A DNA stretch of 64,000 bases, from positions 186,001 through 250,000 of the forward strand of contig JABCRI010001048.1 in NCBI GenBank assembly GCA_015143295.1, in the 5' to 3' direction. Position numbers and translations under genes: made by a program. Source of the DNA: Tetracentron sinense. Its lineage: Eukaryota > Streptophyta > Magnoliopsida > Trochodendrales > Trochodendraceae. Shown one piece after another: positions 38,701 to 48,567 of this stretch (the stretch's first letter is position 1; each line of letters begins with the position of its first letter). Below the pieces are notes generated by a model. It made no database searches, had not been told where the DNA came from, and worked only from the letters and a program-made list of their open reading frames with translations.

Positions 38701-41700
38701 CTAAAACTGTTGTGGTTTGCAGGTTTCCATTGTTTTGAGATGTAGAATGTCAGCTATTCAAGGTACCATATATGATTGGATTAAATCTACTGGTACTCTG
38801 AGGATTGATCCTGAGGATGAGATGCGGAGGGTTCAAAAAAATCCACTATACACAGCAAAGATATATAGAACTCTCAATAATAGATGTATGGAGCTCCGCA
38901 AGGCTTGCAATCATCCTTTGCTTAATTACCCTTATTTCAGTGACTTATCCAAAGACTTCCTTGTAAGATCTTGTGGGAAACTATGGGTCCTAGATAGGAT
39001 TCTCATAAAACTTCAGAGAACAGGGCACCGGGTACTGCTCTTTAGTACAATGACGAAACTCCTTGATATATTGGAGGAGTATTTGCAATGGCGGCGACTT
39101 GTCTTTAGACGAATTGATGGGACAACTAGCTTAGAAGACCGTGAATCGGCTATTGTAGACTTCAACAGCCCTGATTCTGATTGCTTTATCTTCTTGCTTA
39201 GTATCCGTGCTGCTGGACGAGGTCTAAATCTTCAGTCTGCAGATACAGTTGTCATATATGATCCTGATCCGAATCCCAAAAATGAAGAACAAGCAGTTGC
39301 TAGGGCCCATCGCATTGGACAGAAGAGAGAGGTCAAAGTCATATATATGGAAGCAGTTGTTGACAAAATCTCAAGCCATCAGAAAGAGGATGAATTGAGG
39401 AGTGGGGGTACAGTTGATTTAGAGGATGACCTAGCAGGTAAAGATCGGTACATCGCATCCATTGAGGGCCTTATACGCAATAATATTCAACAGTATAAGA
39501 TTGACATGGCAGATGAGGTTATAAATGCTGGTCGTTTTGATCAGAGGACAACGCATGAAGAGAGACGCTTGACTTTGGAGACATTATTGCATGATGAGGA
39601 GAGGTACCAAGAAACTGTGCATGATGTTCCCTCGCTGCAGGAGGTGAATCGCATGATTGCTCGAAGTGAAGAAGAAGTTGAACTGTTTGATCAAATGGAT
39701 GAAGAACTGGATTGGACTGAGGAGATGACGAGGTACGACCGAGTACCTAAGTGGCTTCGAGCCAGTTCTAGAGAAGTGAATGCTACTATTGCTAGTTTGT
39801 CGAAGAAGCCATTAAAGAAGACTTTATTAGCGAGCAATATTGGCGTGGAATCCAGTGAAATTGTTTCTGATCTATCTCCTACAAAAACAGAGAGGAAAAG
39901 GAGCCGGCCAAAAGGCTCATTGAATGACGAAAAAATTTCAATTTATAGGGAGTTGGATGATGAAAATGGGGAATTTTCTGAGGCAAGTTCAGAAGAGAGG
40001 AATGTATATTCTTTGCATGAAGAAGAGGGAGAAATTGGTGAGTTTGAAGATGAAGAATGTAGTGGTGCTGTTGATCCGCCACCGAGTAACAAGGACCAAT
40101 CAGAAGAGAATGGCCCAGTTTGTGATGGTGGTTATGAGTACCCCCGTGCATCAGAAGGCACCAGAAACAATCGCATATCTGATGAAGTCAATTCCTCAGG
40201 ATCATCCTCAGAGAGTCGAAGATTGGCACAGATGGTGTCTCCTTCTATATCTCCCCAGAAGTTTGGATCTCTTTCTGCGTTGGATGCTAGGCCAGGGTCT
40301 CTTTCAAAAAGGCTGGTATGTGTTCTTTCTTTCTTTCTGTATGGATGCTCTATGCTGGGATTGGTTAGTTTGACTTTGTGCTATCTGCTAATTTACCTTC
40401 TTTTAAATGTTTGCAGCCCGATGAACTAGAGGAAGGAGAAATTGCTGTATCAGGTGACTCTCAGATGGACCTCCAACAGTCTGGAAGTTGGATTCATGAC
40501 CGCGATGATGGTGAAGATGAACAGGTCTTACAACCCAAAATAAAACGTAAGCGTAGTATTCGGATTCGCCCCCGACATACTGTGGAAAGGCTCGAAGAAA
40601 AGTCTAGCAATGAAAAGCCTTCCCTCCAGCATGAAGATTCATCGCAGTTGGCAGTCCAAGTGGACCATAAATATGAGGTGCAGTTAAGGACTGATCCTGT
40701 ACTCCAAACAGTCAGAGAGCCCGTTGCTGTCAGGCATGATCCAACTGATTCAGTCTTGAAAAGTAGGAGGAATTTACCATCAAGAAAGATTGCAAATTCT
40801 CCGAAATTGCATGTTTTGCCAAAGCCCAGCAGATTGAATTGCATGTCGGCTCCTGCAGAGGATGCTGCTGAACACACTAGAGAAAGTTGGGTTGGTAAAT
40901 CTGTGAACACAAGTGGGCCTGCCTTCTTTGGCACGAAGATGTCTGATATCATGCAAAGAAAGGTATGCATCTTTGAATTGATAGTATTTATATTATGTGG
41001 TAGGTCTAAATTTTAAAATGACTGAAAAAGGCGTCAGCTAATTTTTTTCCCTTTTTTTAGAAGTCACCCTAGGAGTCTAGGGAGGTTAGTGGGCCTCATG
41101 GGGTGGGCTTGTGGAAAGGGATTATGCGTGTTTGAGTCGTTTTCAAGTCACATTTAAGTTCAAGGTAAGGCAGGGGTCTGAGTTCAGATTTTTTTTGAGA
41201 GGATCTTTGGTGTGGAGCGTCTCATTTTTTATTTTATTTTGGATCGGTAAACTGATATCATTTCATAAAGGATAAATTGAAACACAAGAAAAAGATTCAC
41301 CAAAAGTGAATCAAACAAGGAACACAAATAACAAACCCATTCAACTGACTAAAATCTGCTACCCGTACTATAAAATGAGGGAGACAATCCCTAGGTCCTC
41401 CAACTCCTCCTTGGTGGAGGCCCATACTCTCAGCATAGATCTAGTTCAAATGCAAATTTTTGTGAAAGACAATGATGAATCTTCAAAGATGTGTCTGTTC
41501 CTCTCCTTCTAGATCGACTAGCATAAGGCACCTGGAACGATGGACCACATGGGATCCAATTGAGCTCCTAGGGAGGTCGCCTGCCAACAAGATAAGAAGC
41601 CTTATAGGAATAGGGAAAAATCCACGATATCTCAAATCTGGAAAGAAAAAAAGTCCAGAGTCATCTTGTAAAAGTGGAGAAGCAGATGATCAATTGATTC

Positions 41701-44700
41701 CTTGGCTACCAGGCACAACACGCAACGATTCGGTGAACTCCAGCCTATGTTGGAGGTGGTCTAGAGTCAAGATCCTATACAGAAAAGCTGAGAAAGAACT
41801 TTAATTTTGAGGGCACCCCTTTGTGCTAGACAAACCTGATAAGGAATCATGGGGTATAAACAGGTCTCAATGCTTGTAGAAGGGACCTAATTGCAAATTG
41901 ACCTTTGTTGTCCCTAGACCAAACTTGACCATTCCTAGTTGATGAATCTGGGTAAACACTCAAAATGGGACAAGAGATCAGAGACACACTTAAAGACGGT
42001 TTTGGGAATATATTCATGTTAGCCCTTGACAGGGAAGCTCTTGTTGCGAGCCAGTTCGAGCTGGTTTCTAACAAGTTCATGTGGTGCCCTAGTTTAAGGC
42101 GAAATCTGAATGACTAGGAGGCAGAGGATTGTCTTTGACTGCTGAGGCGCCTTAGTGATTTCCTTTGTGTTCCAAAAAATGATGGTAGAGTGTGGTTTAG
42201 AGCATTGATACAAATCTCTCAAGAAATAATCAAAATCTGAGAAATACCAAGAAAAACACCTGAAGTTTAAATCTCCGATTTTATGACGACATTTCAAAAA
42301 TCTCACGAGAAATACAATTCTCTTTTCATAGTGTAAATATTGCAAGATTTAGCCGAGATTTATCCAATTTTTAAAAATATCTCAAGAAATACCCAATATT
42401 ACCGGTTTGATGAATTTAGAAGTTATTGAGATTTATTATTATTATTTTATACTTTTAATTATTTTTTTAATCATTGCCGAGAGATACCTGAAAAAACTTC
42501 AGATTTGACAATCTCATTTGAAAAACTTTGGCCGATAAAAAACCCGAGAACGAGATTTGTAACACTGGTTTAGAGTTAACTTCGGTTGATTTTCAGGGAG
42601 ATCATTCTTACATTCGTTTAGTTCAAGCCCTCATTCTCCCTTTCCCTTTTGGTCTGTGTGGAATCCCGGTATTCCACCCGTGGTATCTTTCTTCCTTTGG
42701 ATTATGGTTTTGGATAAAATACTCACTCGATCATTTCACAAGCAGGGGTTGGGAGTTGGATAACCGTTGCCATTTGTGTTGACCCCTTAATCTTCTTGGA
42801 CTGTAGTCTAGAGCCTCTCAGACTCCTTGGGTTGGAATCCATTGAGGTGCTCCAGAAGATGAAGGATAGGCTGCCACTCCCAGTCGTTAACATCTCCTCT
42901 CAACGTTGATTTTCAGACCACTTTTTCTGCTATTCTATCAAAGCAACTTGCTGTTGTGGCCTCATGGTCCTTGGTTATGAATTAGATGGTATTGAAATCC
43001 TATTTGAGGGATGGTGGTCCAGTCATACCTAAAGCTGATCTCGTCCCCCTTGCCCAATTTAAAGTGGGTGCATTTTAAAAACTTGTGATTGTTTTTAAAA
43101 CGCATTTCCACATTCCTACCCATAGCTTCCTTCCACTTCTGTAATCTCCCATGATAAATTTCCACTGTATGCTCTGTAACCAAAGTTCCAAAGCCGTTTA
43201 CCCAAGAGTGCGTTATAAATATTCCTCAAGGATATCAGACCCAACCCCCTTCTTGCTTTGGTCATCATTTGGATTTCCATTCAACCGAGTAGTATTTGCT
43301 GAGTCCTCCTTGCCATTCACAAGGAACATCCTAGGATAGTGAGAAGCAAGAGTAAGTGGGCATGCTCGTTAATGTGCTCTTGATCAAAGTAAGCTACCCC
43401 CATTAGACAAGAAGTTTAACTTCCATGCAACTAGTCTCCTTGCAACACTCTTTACCACTGGATCCCAAGCCGACATAGAGCGGTAACTTGCTCAAGAGAC
43501 AAACTGAGATAGGAAACATGGAAAATTCCCACCCTACACAATTGTATTAGCAACCTCTCTTAGTTGACCACTTCCCCCACCGAGAACACTTTTGTTGAGA
43601 TTTATCCTCAAGCCTAAGGATGAGAATGCCTCGAAACATCTTAATATATACCAAAGATCTCTATGCTGAAACTGGGAGGCATGACATATACCACAATAAT
43701 TTCCAACCATGTAGGCTTTTCGATTTCCAACTTGCATAGGACCCCTATGCACGCATAATTAGCTCTAAGAATGCCATCTATGATCTATCTCTACCTCTCA
43801 CGAAGACAACTTGAGAGTGGAAATAATGCAACCCATAACTTTTTTTTTACAGTCTAGAAGCTTGAACTGTGGCTACAATCTTGTACACTCTTAAGACTAA
43901 TAGGCCAATGATGTTTTAAATATTCGGCTCCCCCTTTTTGGGATCAAGGCGATAAAAGTGCTGTTAATTTAAAAAAAAACTATATTATTCGATAGTATGT
44001 TTGTTTTTCTTTAAAACCCTTTTGTAATTTTTAAAATGCCCATCACGTGATGTGTAGTATTGAACATTTTTTTCCTGACCAATTAACGCCTGTGACATGA
44101 TTGAGTAGGGGTTTTGTTCCACTCATTTCCTCTAGGATCATAGCATTTCGTCATGCCAAAAGGTTGCAGGACATGTATTTGTCATGAATCTGAGTGTGTA
44201 TTCATATCTCTGATAAAATTTTGTGAAATTCCACAGAAAAATTTCATTGGGTGAAATTCCACTGAAAGATTTTCATGGTTTTGGAATTCTATACTTTCAA
44301 ATTTCAATTATGGCTCAAAGTGAAGTATGTCACATGTGCTCATGGTTTTGAAATTCTTGCGATGCTTTCATGAATTTTTCCATCTTGGTGATATGATTAA
44401 TTCTCCTGGGCGCTATTCAGTTCACCATTGTCGGATCTGAACTTGAAGTTGCAAGGGCCTTACTCTTGATTCTTATTGACCCCACAGCTCTTGTAGAAGC
44501 TTTCTGAAGTTAATTGCGTTGTAAGATGGACTTTAATGACTTCCTTTTGGGCTCACATGACATTTGTGTTATTCTGATTTCTTTTTTTCATAGCTGTCTC
44601 GCTGATATGGGGATCGAGTTGGTTTTTAATCCCGATCCTCAAGCTGGGGACTTTTTGAGGGCTCTGGAAAATTGGCCTGTTCCTATCTTTTGCTGTTATG

Positions 44701-46858
44701 TAATTGTTTTTTTTTTCCTGTTTCTGCTGAGGAACAGATACTGTCCAAATGATTAATGGCACTTAGATAATCAGATGCTTGCTTTATAGGACGCTAACTT
44801 TATTATATCCTATAACCAACTATAGTATCTCCTACTTTCTGATACATCTACAGGCTACGTTCTACATTTTTAGGATATTGGCCATGCATTTTGGTTGCTA
44901 AAGAGCATATCTAGTCTCATTTCTTCTCATGATGTATTGTTTACTGAAGGATTAAAGCATTAAATCCTAGTAATTAGAGTGTTGGGATAGGGATGATACT
45001 AGAGTAATCTCCCAACATTTTGGGATTTTGATGGTAATATTTTGAAGCCCATGAAGAGTACAGTGCGGGCATAGGAGAAAAAGTGGGAAGAGGTGATGGA
45101 TTCAGGTTTTGGAAAGATAAATGTTTTTTCTTTGGTTGTATAGTTTCTTCTTGGAAGCTAGTGTTAAATTTTTCGAAAAAAGTTTGTGACCTCTGGAAAA
45201 TGTTAATTTATGTTTGTGCAATTAATAAAAGAGAAAACAGATAGAATCTTGAGTTAGCCAATTCTAATGAATGCTGAATTCTGACTCGTGCCAACACATG
45301 TATACAGTATACCCATTTATTGGAGACCATACAACTTAAGGCTTGGGGTTTTATGTTTGGTATGGGTTACCTGATGGCTTGCAAATACCGTTATCATGTC
45401 CATGTGTTGGCTGCAGTAAGGGCATTTTATTTTATTCTATACCCTTGAGAGCATCAATTCCCATGTGGATCCATATGGTAGATAATGTGTAATAGCAATA
45501 CTTGTATGTTGGATTTTCTCTTTAAAATATAACCTCTCTCCTTATGCATTGCAACTGTGCAAATACTTAAAAGTCATCATTCTTCTTTGCAGTGCAAGAA
45601 TGTAATCAGCAAGCTTCAGAGAAGAATAGATAAAGATGGTCATCAAATTGTACCCCTGTTAACAAGTTTGTGGAAGAGGAGTGAAAATTCCAGTTACATG
45701 AGCGGTATGGCCGAGAATAATGTCTTGGATCTACGGAAGATTGATCAGCGTGTTGACAGATCAGAGTATACTGGGGTGATGGAGTTTGTGGCGGACATGC
45801 AGTCCATGTTAAAAAGTGCGGCACAGTATTTTGGGTTCTCATACGAGGTATGAATGTCTGTTTCATCTTGTGCTTCTACGTATTTGAAAACTATTGCACT
45901 TATGCCTTGCTTCCTTTATGTGAAATGATTAAATTTCTCAAAACTGAGCATGCCCTAAATTTTCTGAAACCAAGAATCCTTACTCTTTCTAGATTTTTTA
46001 CTCCTAAATTTGGATCAACAAGTTTCCCGGACCTTAGTTGTGTTTGTGAAGGCTTCTTTCTAATTTTATGGGGGCAAATACAAATCTATTAAATTCTTAC
46101 TAGTAATATAGACCATGTATATTTTCCTATTTCTCTCAATTTTATGAAGTCAAAGCCAGAATCTCAAGGCATTGTATAATTTCAATTCACAGGTTAGATC
46201 TGAAGCGAGGAAAGTACAAGATCTCTTTTTTGACATTATGAAGATTGCATTTCCGGACACAGATCTACGTGAAGCGAGAAATGCAGTCTCATTTTCTGGC
46301 CCAGGAGCTACCTCCGCCGTGTCTCCAAGACAGGCTGCTATTGGCCAAAGCAAGCGACACAAGCTGATCAACGAGGTGGAACCTGATCTGATTCCTTCCC
46401 CAAAGCTATTGTCACGTGTGCCTATCTCTGCTGAAGAAGACATGAGGACCCGAGGCCATATGCCCCAGAAGGAATCAAGGCTGGCAAGCGGCAGTGGCCG
46501 AGAGAAGGGCCAGGTGGACGAGGCACCATTGCTCACTCATCCTGGGGAGCTGGTTATCTGCAAGAAGAAGAGGAAAGACCGAGACAAATCAGCGGTGAAG
46601 CCAAGGACTGGCCCTATGTCTCCCCCCAGCATTGGTCGGAATGTCCGGAGTCCAGATCTGGGTCCTGTTCCTGGTCCTGGTCCTGGTCCAGTTTCAGTCC
46701 AGAAGGATGTGAAAATGAATCAGCAGGTTACCCATCAGCATGGGTGGGCCCACCAGTCGAGTCAACAGGGTAATGGTGGCGGTGGGACTGTGGGTTGGGC
46801 TAACCCTGTAAAGAGAATGAGGACAGATAATGGTAAAAGGAGGCCAAGCCATTTATGA
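11529..46858 (+). CDS. BRM: SWI/SNF chromatin-remodelling ATPase BRAHMA (BRM)
   Basis: Nuclear ATPase of plant SWI/SNF complexes, using ATP to slide or evict nucleosomes. Coding exons: 11529-11759, 12529-13881, 14027-15361, 15543-15655, 16184-16271, 16375-16461, 16992-17084, 17169-17252, 17336-17539, 38406-38648, 38723-40315, 40417-40962, 45593-45847, 46193-46858. All junctions keep frame, giving 2296 residues (Arabidopsis BRM about 2190). Visible parts: polyQ 57-72; QLQ 507-528 ([13 protein letters not shown]); HSA about 853-923, the usual actin-related-protein site; Walker A DEMGLGKT 1060-1067; Walker B DEAQ 1163-1166 (the form I recall for Arabidopsis BRM; many SNF2 proteins have DEAH); LLLTGTPLQ 1188-1196; helicase C with RAAGRG 1439-1444 and ARAHRIGQ 1470-1477; SnAC about 1560-1620; AT-hook-like RPKG near 1671; bromodomain about 1992-2110. 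The start is chosen because MQSGG and the following Ser/Gln-rich stretch match BRM. Intron 3 is GC-AG; introns 9 and 12 are transposon-filled. No exon is broken, so the gene looks functional. Confidence 0.96.
15362..15542 (+). other. BRM intron 3, non-canonical GC-AG
   Basis: Exon 3 ends CGATCGCAG and the intron opens GCATGC, closing TTTTTGACAACAG. The join gives A-R-S-Q followed by GLSEEEV, collinear with BRM proteins. Reading through instead meets TAA within 17 codons. No GT donor nearby keeps both frame and the conserved residues, so a GC donor is required unless the base is a sequencing error. Confidence 0.8.
15656..16183 (+). other. BRM intron 4 with a poly-G tract
   Basis: Intron between GTAAGTC and TTTGTCACCAG that splits a lysine codon (AA/G). 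It carries a 14-nt G run at 15840-15853. No element ends were recognised. Confidence 0.75.
16622..16875. mobile_element. Small TIR element in BRM intron 6
   Basis: A 254-bp element with ends CATAGTTAGCAA and TTGGTAACTATG (one mismatch between the arms). It is flanked by the direct repeat GTTTAGAG at 16614-16621 and 16876-16883. The interior is rich in TACGGCA, ATACGG and GGCAAAAGTA motifs and cannot code. An 8-bp duplication fits hAT; one further near-matching base leaves a MULE possible. Confidence 0.7.
18700..19570 (+). repeat. Diverged partial copy of the GTATCGG MULE-like family
   Basis: Shares an ordered series of words with 20220-20920 and 35750-36010: TTGCATAAAACTT, CAAATATAAGCTAAAAA, TATGAGAGTT, AAATTTTATAAGTTAA, TCAATGAAAT and GGGCTTAGGA. 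Its left end is degraded and its right end abuts the next copy. Arms could not be paired. Confidence 0.55.
20363..20724. repeat. Perfect 181-bp tandem duplication
   Basis: 20363-20543 and 20544-20724 read identically, starting TATGTGAGTTCATAATTTT and ending CAGTATCACATTTA. No difference was seen between them, so the duplication is recent relative to the surrounding old repeat. Confidence 0.9.
21147..23385 (-). mobile_element. 5'-truncated L1-type LINE 1, antisense to BRM
   Basis: Minus-strand remnant. 22613-23350 keeps a reverse transcriptase frame with [29 protein letters not shown] and [11 protein letters not shown], typical of plant L1-like non-LTR retrotransposons. 22207-22647 continues it with the region after the RT ([20 protein letters not shown]), and 21402-21617 carries a zf-RVT-like C-terminus (MDHLLLHCP). 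Frameshifts separate these pieces. The 3' end has an A-tail (T run at 21149-21157 on the + strand). The endonuclease half is missing, as expected of 5' truncation. A 13-bp G run at 23266 lies in the RT region. Confidence 0.88.
23736..24708. other. Intronic AT-rich sequence, nothing recognised
   Basis: Part of BRM intron 9 with GTATCGG-like words up to about 23900, then AT-rich sequence with a (TA)n run at 24361-24380. No element ends or coding remnants were identified. Confidence 0.45.
24709..25490 (-). mobile_element. LINE 2 remnant (3' end only), antisense to BRM
   Basis: Begins on the + strand with a T run then AATCGGTAAATCAG, the same 3' tail type as the other LINEs here. Minus frame 25002-25184 reads [23 protein letters not shown], matching the zf-RVT-like C-terminus of LINE 1. 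Upstream RT sequence is absent or too decayed to see. Confidence 0.75.
25491..25895. other. Intronic spacer, nothing recognised
   Basis: Sequence between LINE 2 and LINE 3, rich in A runs. It contains a purine-rich block at 25740-25790. No coding or terminal structure was recognised. Confidence 0.4.
26231..26298. repeat. 34-bp tandem duplication
   Basis: Two copies of TTCTAAAAAGATGG(G/T)AGGAAG plus ACCAAGAGAGCTA, with one difference, inside LINE 3. Confidence 0.85.
26704..26879. repeat. 88-bp tandem duplication
   Basis: 26704-26791 and 26792-26879 read the same, from AGAATGGCATGAATGG to TAATATAATATGTCA. It lies inside LINE 3 and is evidently younger than that insertion. Confidence 0.85.
27640..28357 (-). 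mobile_element. Ty1/copia remnant, RNase H and 3' part
   Basis: Minus strand of a decayed copia polyprotein. The pattern [21 protein letters not shown] is followed by [24 protein letters not shown], the copia RT-to-RNase H stretch. Further down come [20 protein letters not shown] and IYEPT. It is cut at 28357 by the gag-only LTR element and continues at 35539. It contains a 98-bp tandem duplication. Frame breaks show it is dead. Confidence 0.82.
27761..27955. repeat. 98-bp diverged tandem duplication in the copia remnant
   Basis: Copies starting TGCCAGTTGCTCTTGAGA at 27761 and 27859, differing at several positions (ACTCTACACGAGG against ATTCTACATGAGG). They are older than the perfect duplications nearby. 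Confidence 0.8.
29080..29930. repeat. Degenerate CATCTGACA/GTCAGG tandem array in the 3' LTR
   Basis: Over 25 short units of the type ACACATCTGACAT...TCCTGTCAGGCAAA, mostly 30-40 bp, with some 20-bp units (GATCGCCAGGATACACATCT). TCTGACA and TGTCAGG are inverted, so each unit can form a small hairpin. The matching array in the 5' LTR is 33471-34340. Confidence 0.85.
30350..30640. repeat. ~70-bp tandem repeat in the 3' LTR
   Basis: Four imperfect units with CCAGGCCAATGGACC, TACCATTGCCTTTAAAACA and TTCCGATAGGGAACTTAA. The equivalent in the 5' LTR is 34761-35051. Confidence 0.85.
31128..31140 (-). promoter_or_regulatory. Polypurine tract of the gag-only element
   Basis: In element orientation AAGGAGGGGAGAT directly abuts the TGTAACG start of the 3' LTR. 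This is where plus-strand DNA synthesis would be primed. The preceding CGAGGACGAAATTTTTG stretch is common just before the 3' LTR in plant Ty3/gypsy elements. Confidence 0.88.
31141..31412 (-). other. Short non-coding remnant between gag stop and polypurine tract
   Basis: About 270 bp where a full element would carry several kilobases of pol. No protease (DTG), RT or integrase motif is visible. It is the likely scar of the internal deletion. Confidence 0.65.
31413..32408 (-). CDS. Intact Ty3/gypsy-type gag polyprotein
   Basis: A 331-residue uninterrupted frame starting MPPRRAPRN. Residues about 55-230 are a Retrotrans_gag-type capsid region ([20 protein letters not shown], then AEHWWTTVE and [17 protein letters not shown]). 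A zinc knuckle CX2CX4HX4C ([14 protein letters not shown]) lies at about 284-297. The frame stops about 34 residues later, after [10 protein letters not shown], close to where the protease begins in full-length relatives. The product would assemble particles and package RNA, but nothing in this element can reverse transcribe it. The sequence resembles chromovirus/Tekay-like gags; that lineage call is inference. Absence of stops fits the very young LTRs. Confidence 0.92.
   Translation of the reverse strand: MPPRRAPRNTLAGAFEAITTLTELIQRQQSGNRVSINSEQEQGNGSRLEKFRKLRPNSFSGATDPLVAENWIRELEKIFRAMTCPEEVKPELAIFMLAGEAEHWWTTVERTISDDQKPISWGKFIELFYQKYFSISMRKTKEMEFLQLTQGNMSVSEYEQKFNQLSRFAKRLVEDEQWRVDKFEDGLKPAIKGKLAVQRFTSFSEILDRALRIEKVHKELQESLAIREKRPAERLMEKESSEDNNNKRRFENFRRENASEGTKTTNFGRGDRDQRTEAYKARVCYQCGKPGHIKRDCPILKQKSGEDKKGHVFALSPEEVQHNENIIRDRL
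32735..32746 (-). promoter_or_regulatory. Primer binding site (initiator tRNA-Met)
   Basis: In element orientation TGGTATCAGAGC lies two bases after the 5' LTR end. This is the usual plant LTR retrotransposon site, complementary to the 3' end of initiator methionine tRNA, and it fixes the element's orientation as minus. Confidence 0.92.
32749..35538 (-). repeat. 5' LTR of the gag-only element
   Basis: 2790 bp. It is the same as the other LTR except for one extra 20-bp unit (GATCGCCAGGATACACATCT repeated near 33640-33680) and a T at 33331 where the other has C. It would hold the promoter of the element; its transcription would run antisense to BRM. Confidence 0.93.
35539..35697 (-). mobile_element. 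Ty1/copia remnant, segment after the LTR element
   Basis: Continuation of the copia RT on the minus strand, covering the region of the catalytic YVDD box (here decayed to YVHG) up to the point cut at 35538. Across the LTR element, counting one AATGC copy, the frame runs straight into the ISQRKYAL stretch at 28357. The other side is cut by the element at 35698. Confidence 0.75.
35698..36695 (+). mobile_element. MULE-like TIR element, 9-bp target duplication
   Basis: A 998-bp element with ends CATGGTTCAAATTTC and GAAATTTTAAACCAT. It is flanked by the perfect 9-bp repeat TATTGTCAT at 35689-35697 and 36696-36704. The interior has GTATCGG-rich subterminal regions and no transposase. It is collinear with copies at 18700-19570 and 19575-23735, which identifies a family with several members in this one intron. 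A 9-bp duplication points to the Mutator superfamily. Confidence 0.8.
36696..37220 (-). mobile_element. Ty1/copia remnant, middle RT segment
   Basis: Minus-strand copia [33 protein letters not shown] appears near 37090-37220 in pieces, and [22 protein letters not shown] near 36760-36850. It contains frameshifts. It is bounded by younger elements on both sides. Confidence 0.8.
37221..37945. mobile_element. hAT- or MULE-like element in the copia remnant
   Basis: A 725-bp insertion with ends CAAGGTTGTTAAATCG and GATTAACCATG, which are related but imperfect inverted ends. It is flanked by GTCTCATC at 37213-37220 and 37946-37953. The interior is rich in AAATCG and GATTTGA words. Removing it with one flank copy rejoins the copia frame, which supports the boundaries. 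No coding capacity. Confidence 0.72.
37946..38200 (-). mobile_element. Ty1/copia remnant, RT start
   Basis: Minus frame 37774-38055 contains [20 protein letters not shown] followed by [17 protein letters not shown], the conserved opening of the copia RT domain. Upstream sequence to about 38200 is probably decayed polyprotein as well, but no motif is clear there. Confidence 0.78.
40963..45592 (+). other. BRM intron 12, 4.6 kb, with a LINE remnant
   Basis: Lies between CAAAGAAAG/GTATGC and CTTTGCAG/TGCAAG, immediately before the bromodomain exon. A decayed antisense LINE fills 41229-43960. The rest, 43961-45592, has nothing recognised. Confidence 0.9.
41229..43960 (-). mobile_element. LINE 4 remnant in intron 12, antisense to BRM
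   Basis: The 3' end reads on the + strand TTTTGGATCGGTAAACTGATATCATTTCAT, the same tail type as LINEs 1-3. Minus-strand fragments include a nuclease/RT linker-like stretch near 42962-43183 ([12 protein letters not shown]) and an RT fragment at 43534-43752 ([20 protein letters not shown]). Many frameshifts make it older than LINE 1. Non-LINE insertions near 42150-42560 are possible. Confidence 0.65.
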
Positions 46859-48413
46859 CTTGAAGTGAGTGTATATACTGCCCAAAAAAGAAAAGAAAAG
46901 AAAAACCCGGTTCCTATTGATTTAGTGGCCCTTTTGGACTGTACTACTGCAAATGAGTTCATACTGTAATATAATGTGGCACCCATGTTTCTTTAGTATC
47001 TTCCTGCTTTTTCATCTACTATTTTCGAAGTTGTGGTAGGCAGTTTAAAACGCAAGGATGGTTTAATCGATTATTTATTTTGGCTTTGGCCTCATCTATA
47101 AGGTAAACACACTAATAAACTGTCTAGATGTTTTTTGAATACTTTGTAAGATCATTTGAACCCTAATGTTATGAACTGCACCACACTACAATTGTAATAG
47201 TTTGGTATTTACTGACTAGACACTGCATGGAAGATTGGCCTTGATGATATAAAATAATTTAGGGTTTTTTCGTGCTTAATTACGAGAAAAAAATTACGGG
47301 TTTTGTGCTTTTCTCTTTCTTGGGTTTATGCGCTTGTAAAATCTCTTGCTATACTGTTTTTGTAGTTCTTTTTATCAATATTAGTGATTGATTACTATTA
47401 AAAAAAATTGCGAGAAAACCAAGTTGTAGACTGGGTCCAAGAACGGGAAATAAATCGGTCTAATTCTGGACTGAATTAGGAATACCAGTTTAAACTCGAA
47501 CTCAGATTATTGTTTTATTGGAGAAATCCAAGAATTACTTCAGATTAAAATCCAGTAAGAGAGATTCCTTCTCAAATCTCCAGAAACAGTTATTTTCCAC
47601 CCAATTTAGAATACCACTCTAATTAATTTATGCACATAATCAAACATTAATTTATACCTTTAAAAATGATTCAATATTAAAAAAAAAGGCTCTTTGACCT
47701 GGATCAGACTTCAGAGTATGAAAATTACACTGATTTGTTGTTTCTAACATTGCAATGGACTCTTATGGATCCACAAAGTGGTAAAATGTTCACACATATA
47801 GGACCGTTTGACCCGCATCATTTTGGGATTGTAGTCGAGTCAATCCATGAAATGGCCCATCAATCGGGCGGTCCAGATAGATGGGCCACTAACCTAGACT
47901 GTGATTAGATCCATCATCTAAACCTCGATGGTGTATATAATTCCAAACCCTAGAAAAACTAGGTTGGAAGATTACAAGAACAGGTCTTACTTGTGTCCTC
48001 ATACTTTATTTGAATTTGAAACAAAGTGACTCAAAAGTCTTCTAGTGTTTCTTTTGAGAGACCCTCTTGTGTTTTCCAAAGGCTGAGGATTTTATTATAA
48101 CTATCTTTCAAAGAAATAAATCAATTAATTACACTAATTCCACACTAGCAGAGTGTTGTTTATAGGGTTATAATTGAATTAAAAATTGTATTAAGAGATA
48201 AGGTTTGTGCTTTGATATGAATATTAAAAGCATACTCCCATGTTCTACTGCTTATCTAATATGCACTCCACATGTTCAAGTCCAGCCAACACACAAAACA
48301 AAGCCCAAAGCTACTTTTGAACCCCATCCAAGAAACCAAGCAGCATAGTTTAAGAAAAGAGAGAGAAATGTACCACACACAATCACACATGCACCATTTT
48401 TTTTTAGGACTTT
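46859..48413. other. BRM 3' region and intergenic DNA
   Basis: Follows the BRM stop codon. AATATAATG near 46968 may serve as a polyadenylation signal. No other gene is seen. Confidence 0.45.
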
Positions 48414-48567
48414 GCTACTGAGACCGCAAAGGGCCGAGACCACACCAAGACCGTGCTTGTGATGCACGGATCTCAAATTTTTTATTAAATCCGTTTTTGA
48501 AATTTTGAGATCCATGCATCACATGCACGGTCTCAGTATGGTCTCGGCCCTTTGCGGTCTCACTAGC
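48414..48567. mobile_element. 154-bp foldback MITE
   Basis: Arms of about 65 bp. The left arm starts GCTACTGAGACCGCAAAGGG and the right arm ends CCCTTTGCGGTCTCACTAGC, its near complement. The inner arms are GATGCACGGATCTCAAA and TTTGAGATCCATGCATC. No target duplication is obvious and there is no coding sequence. Confidence 0.75.
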
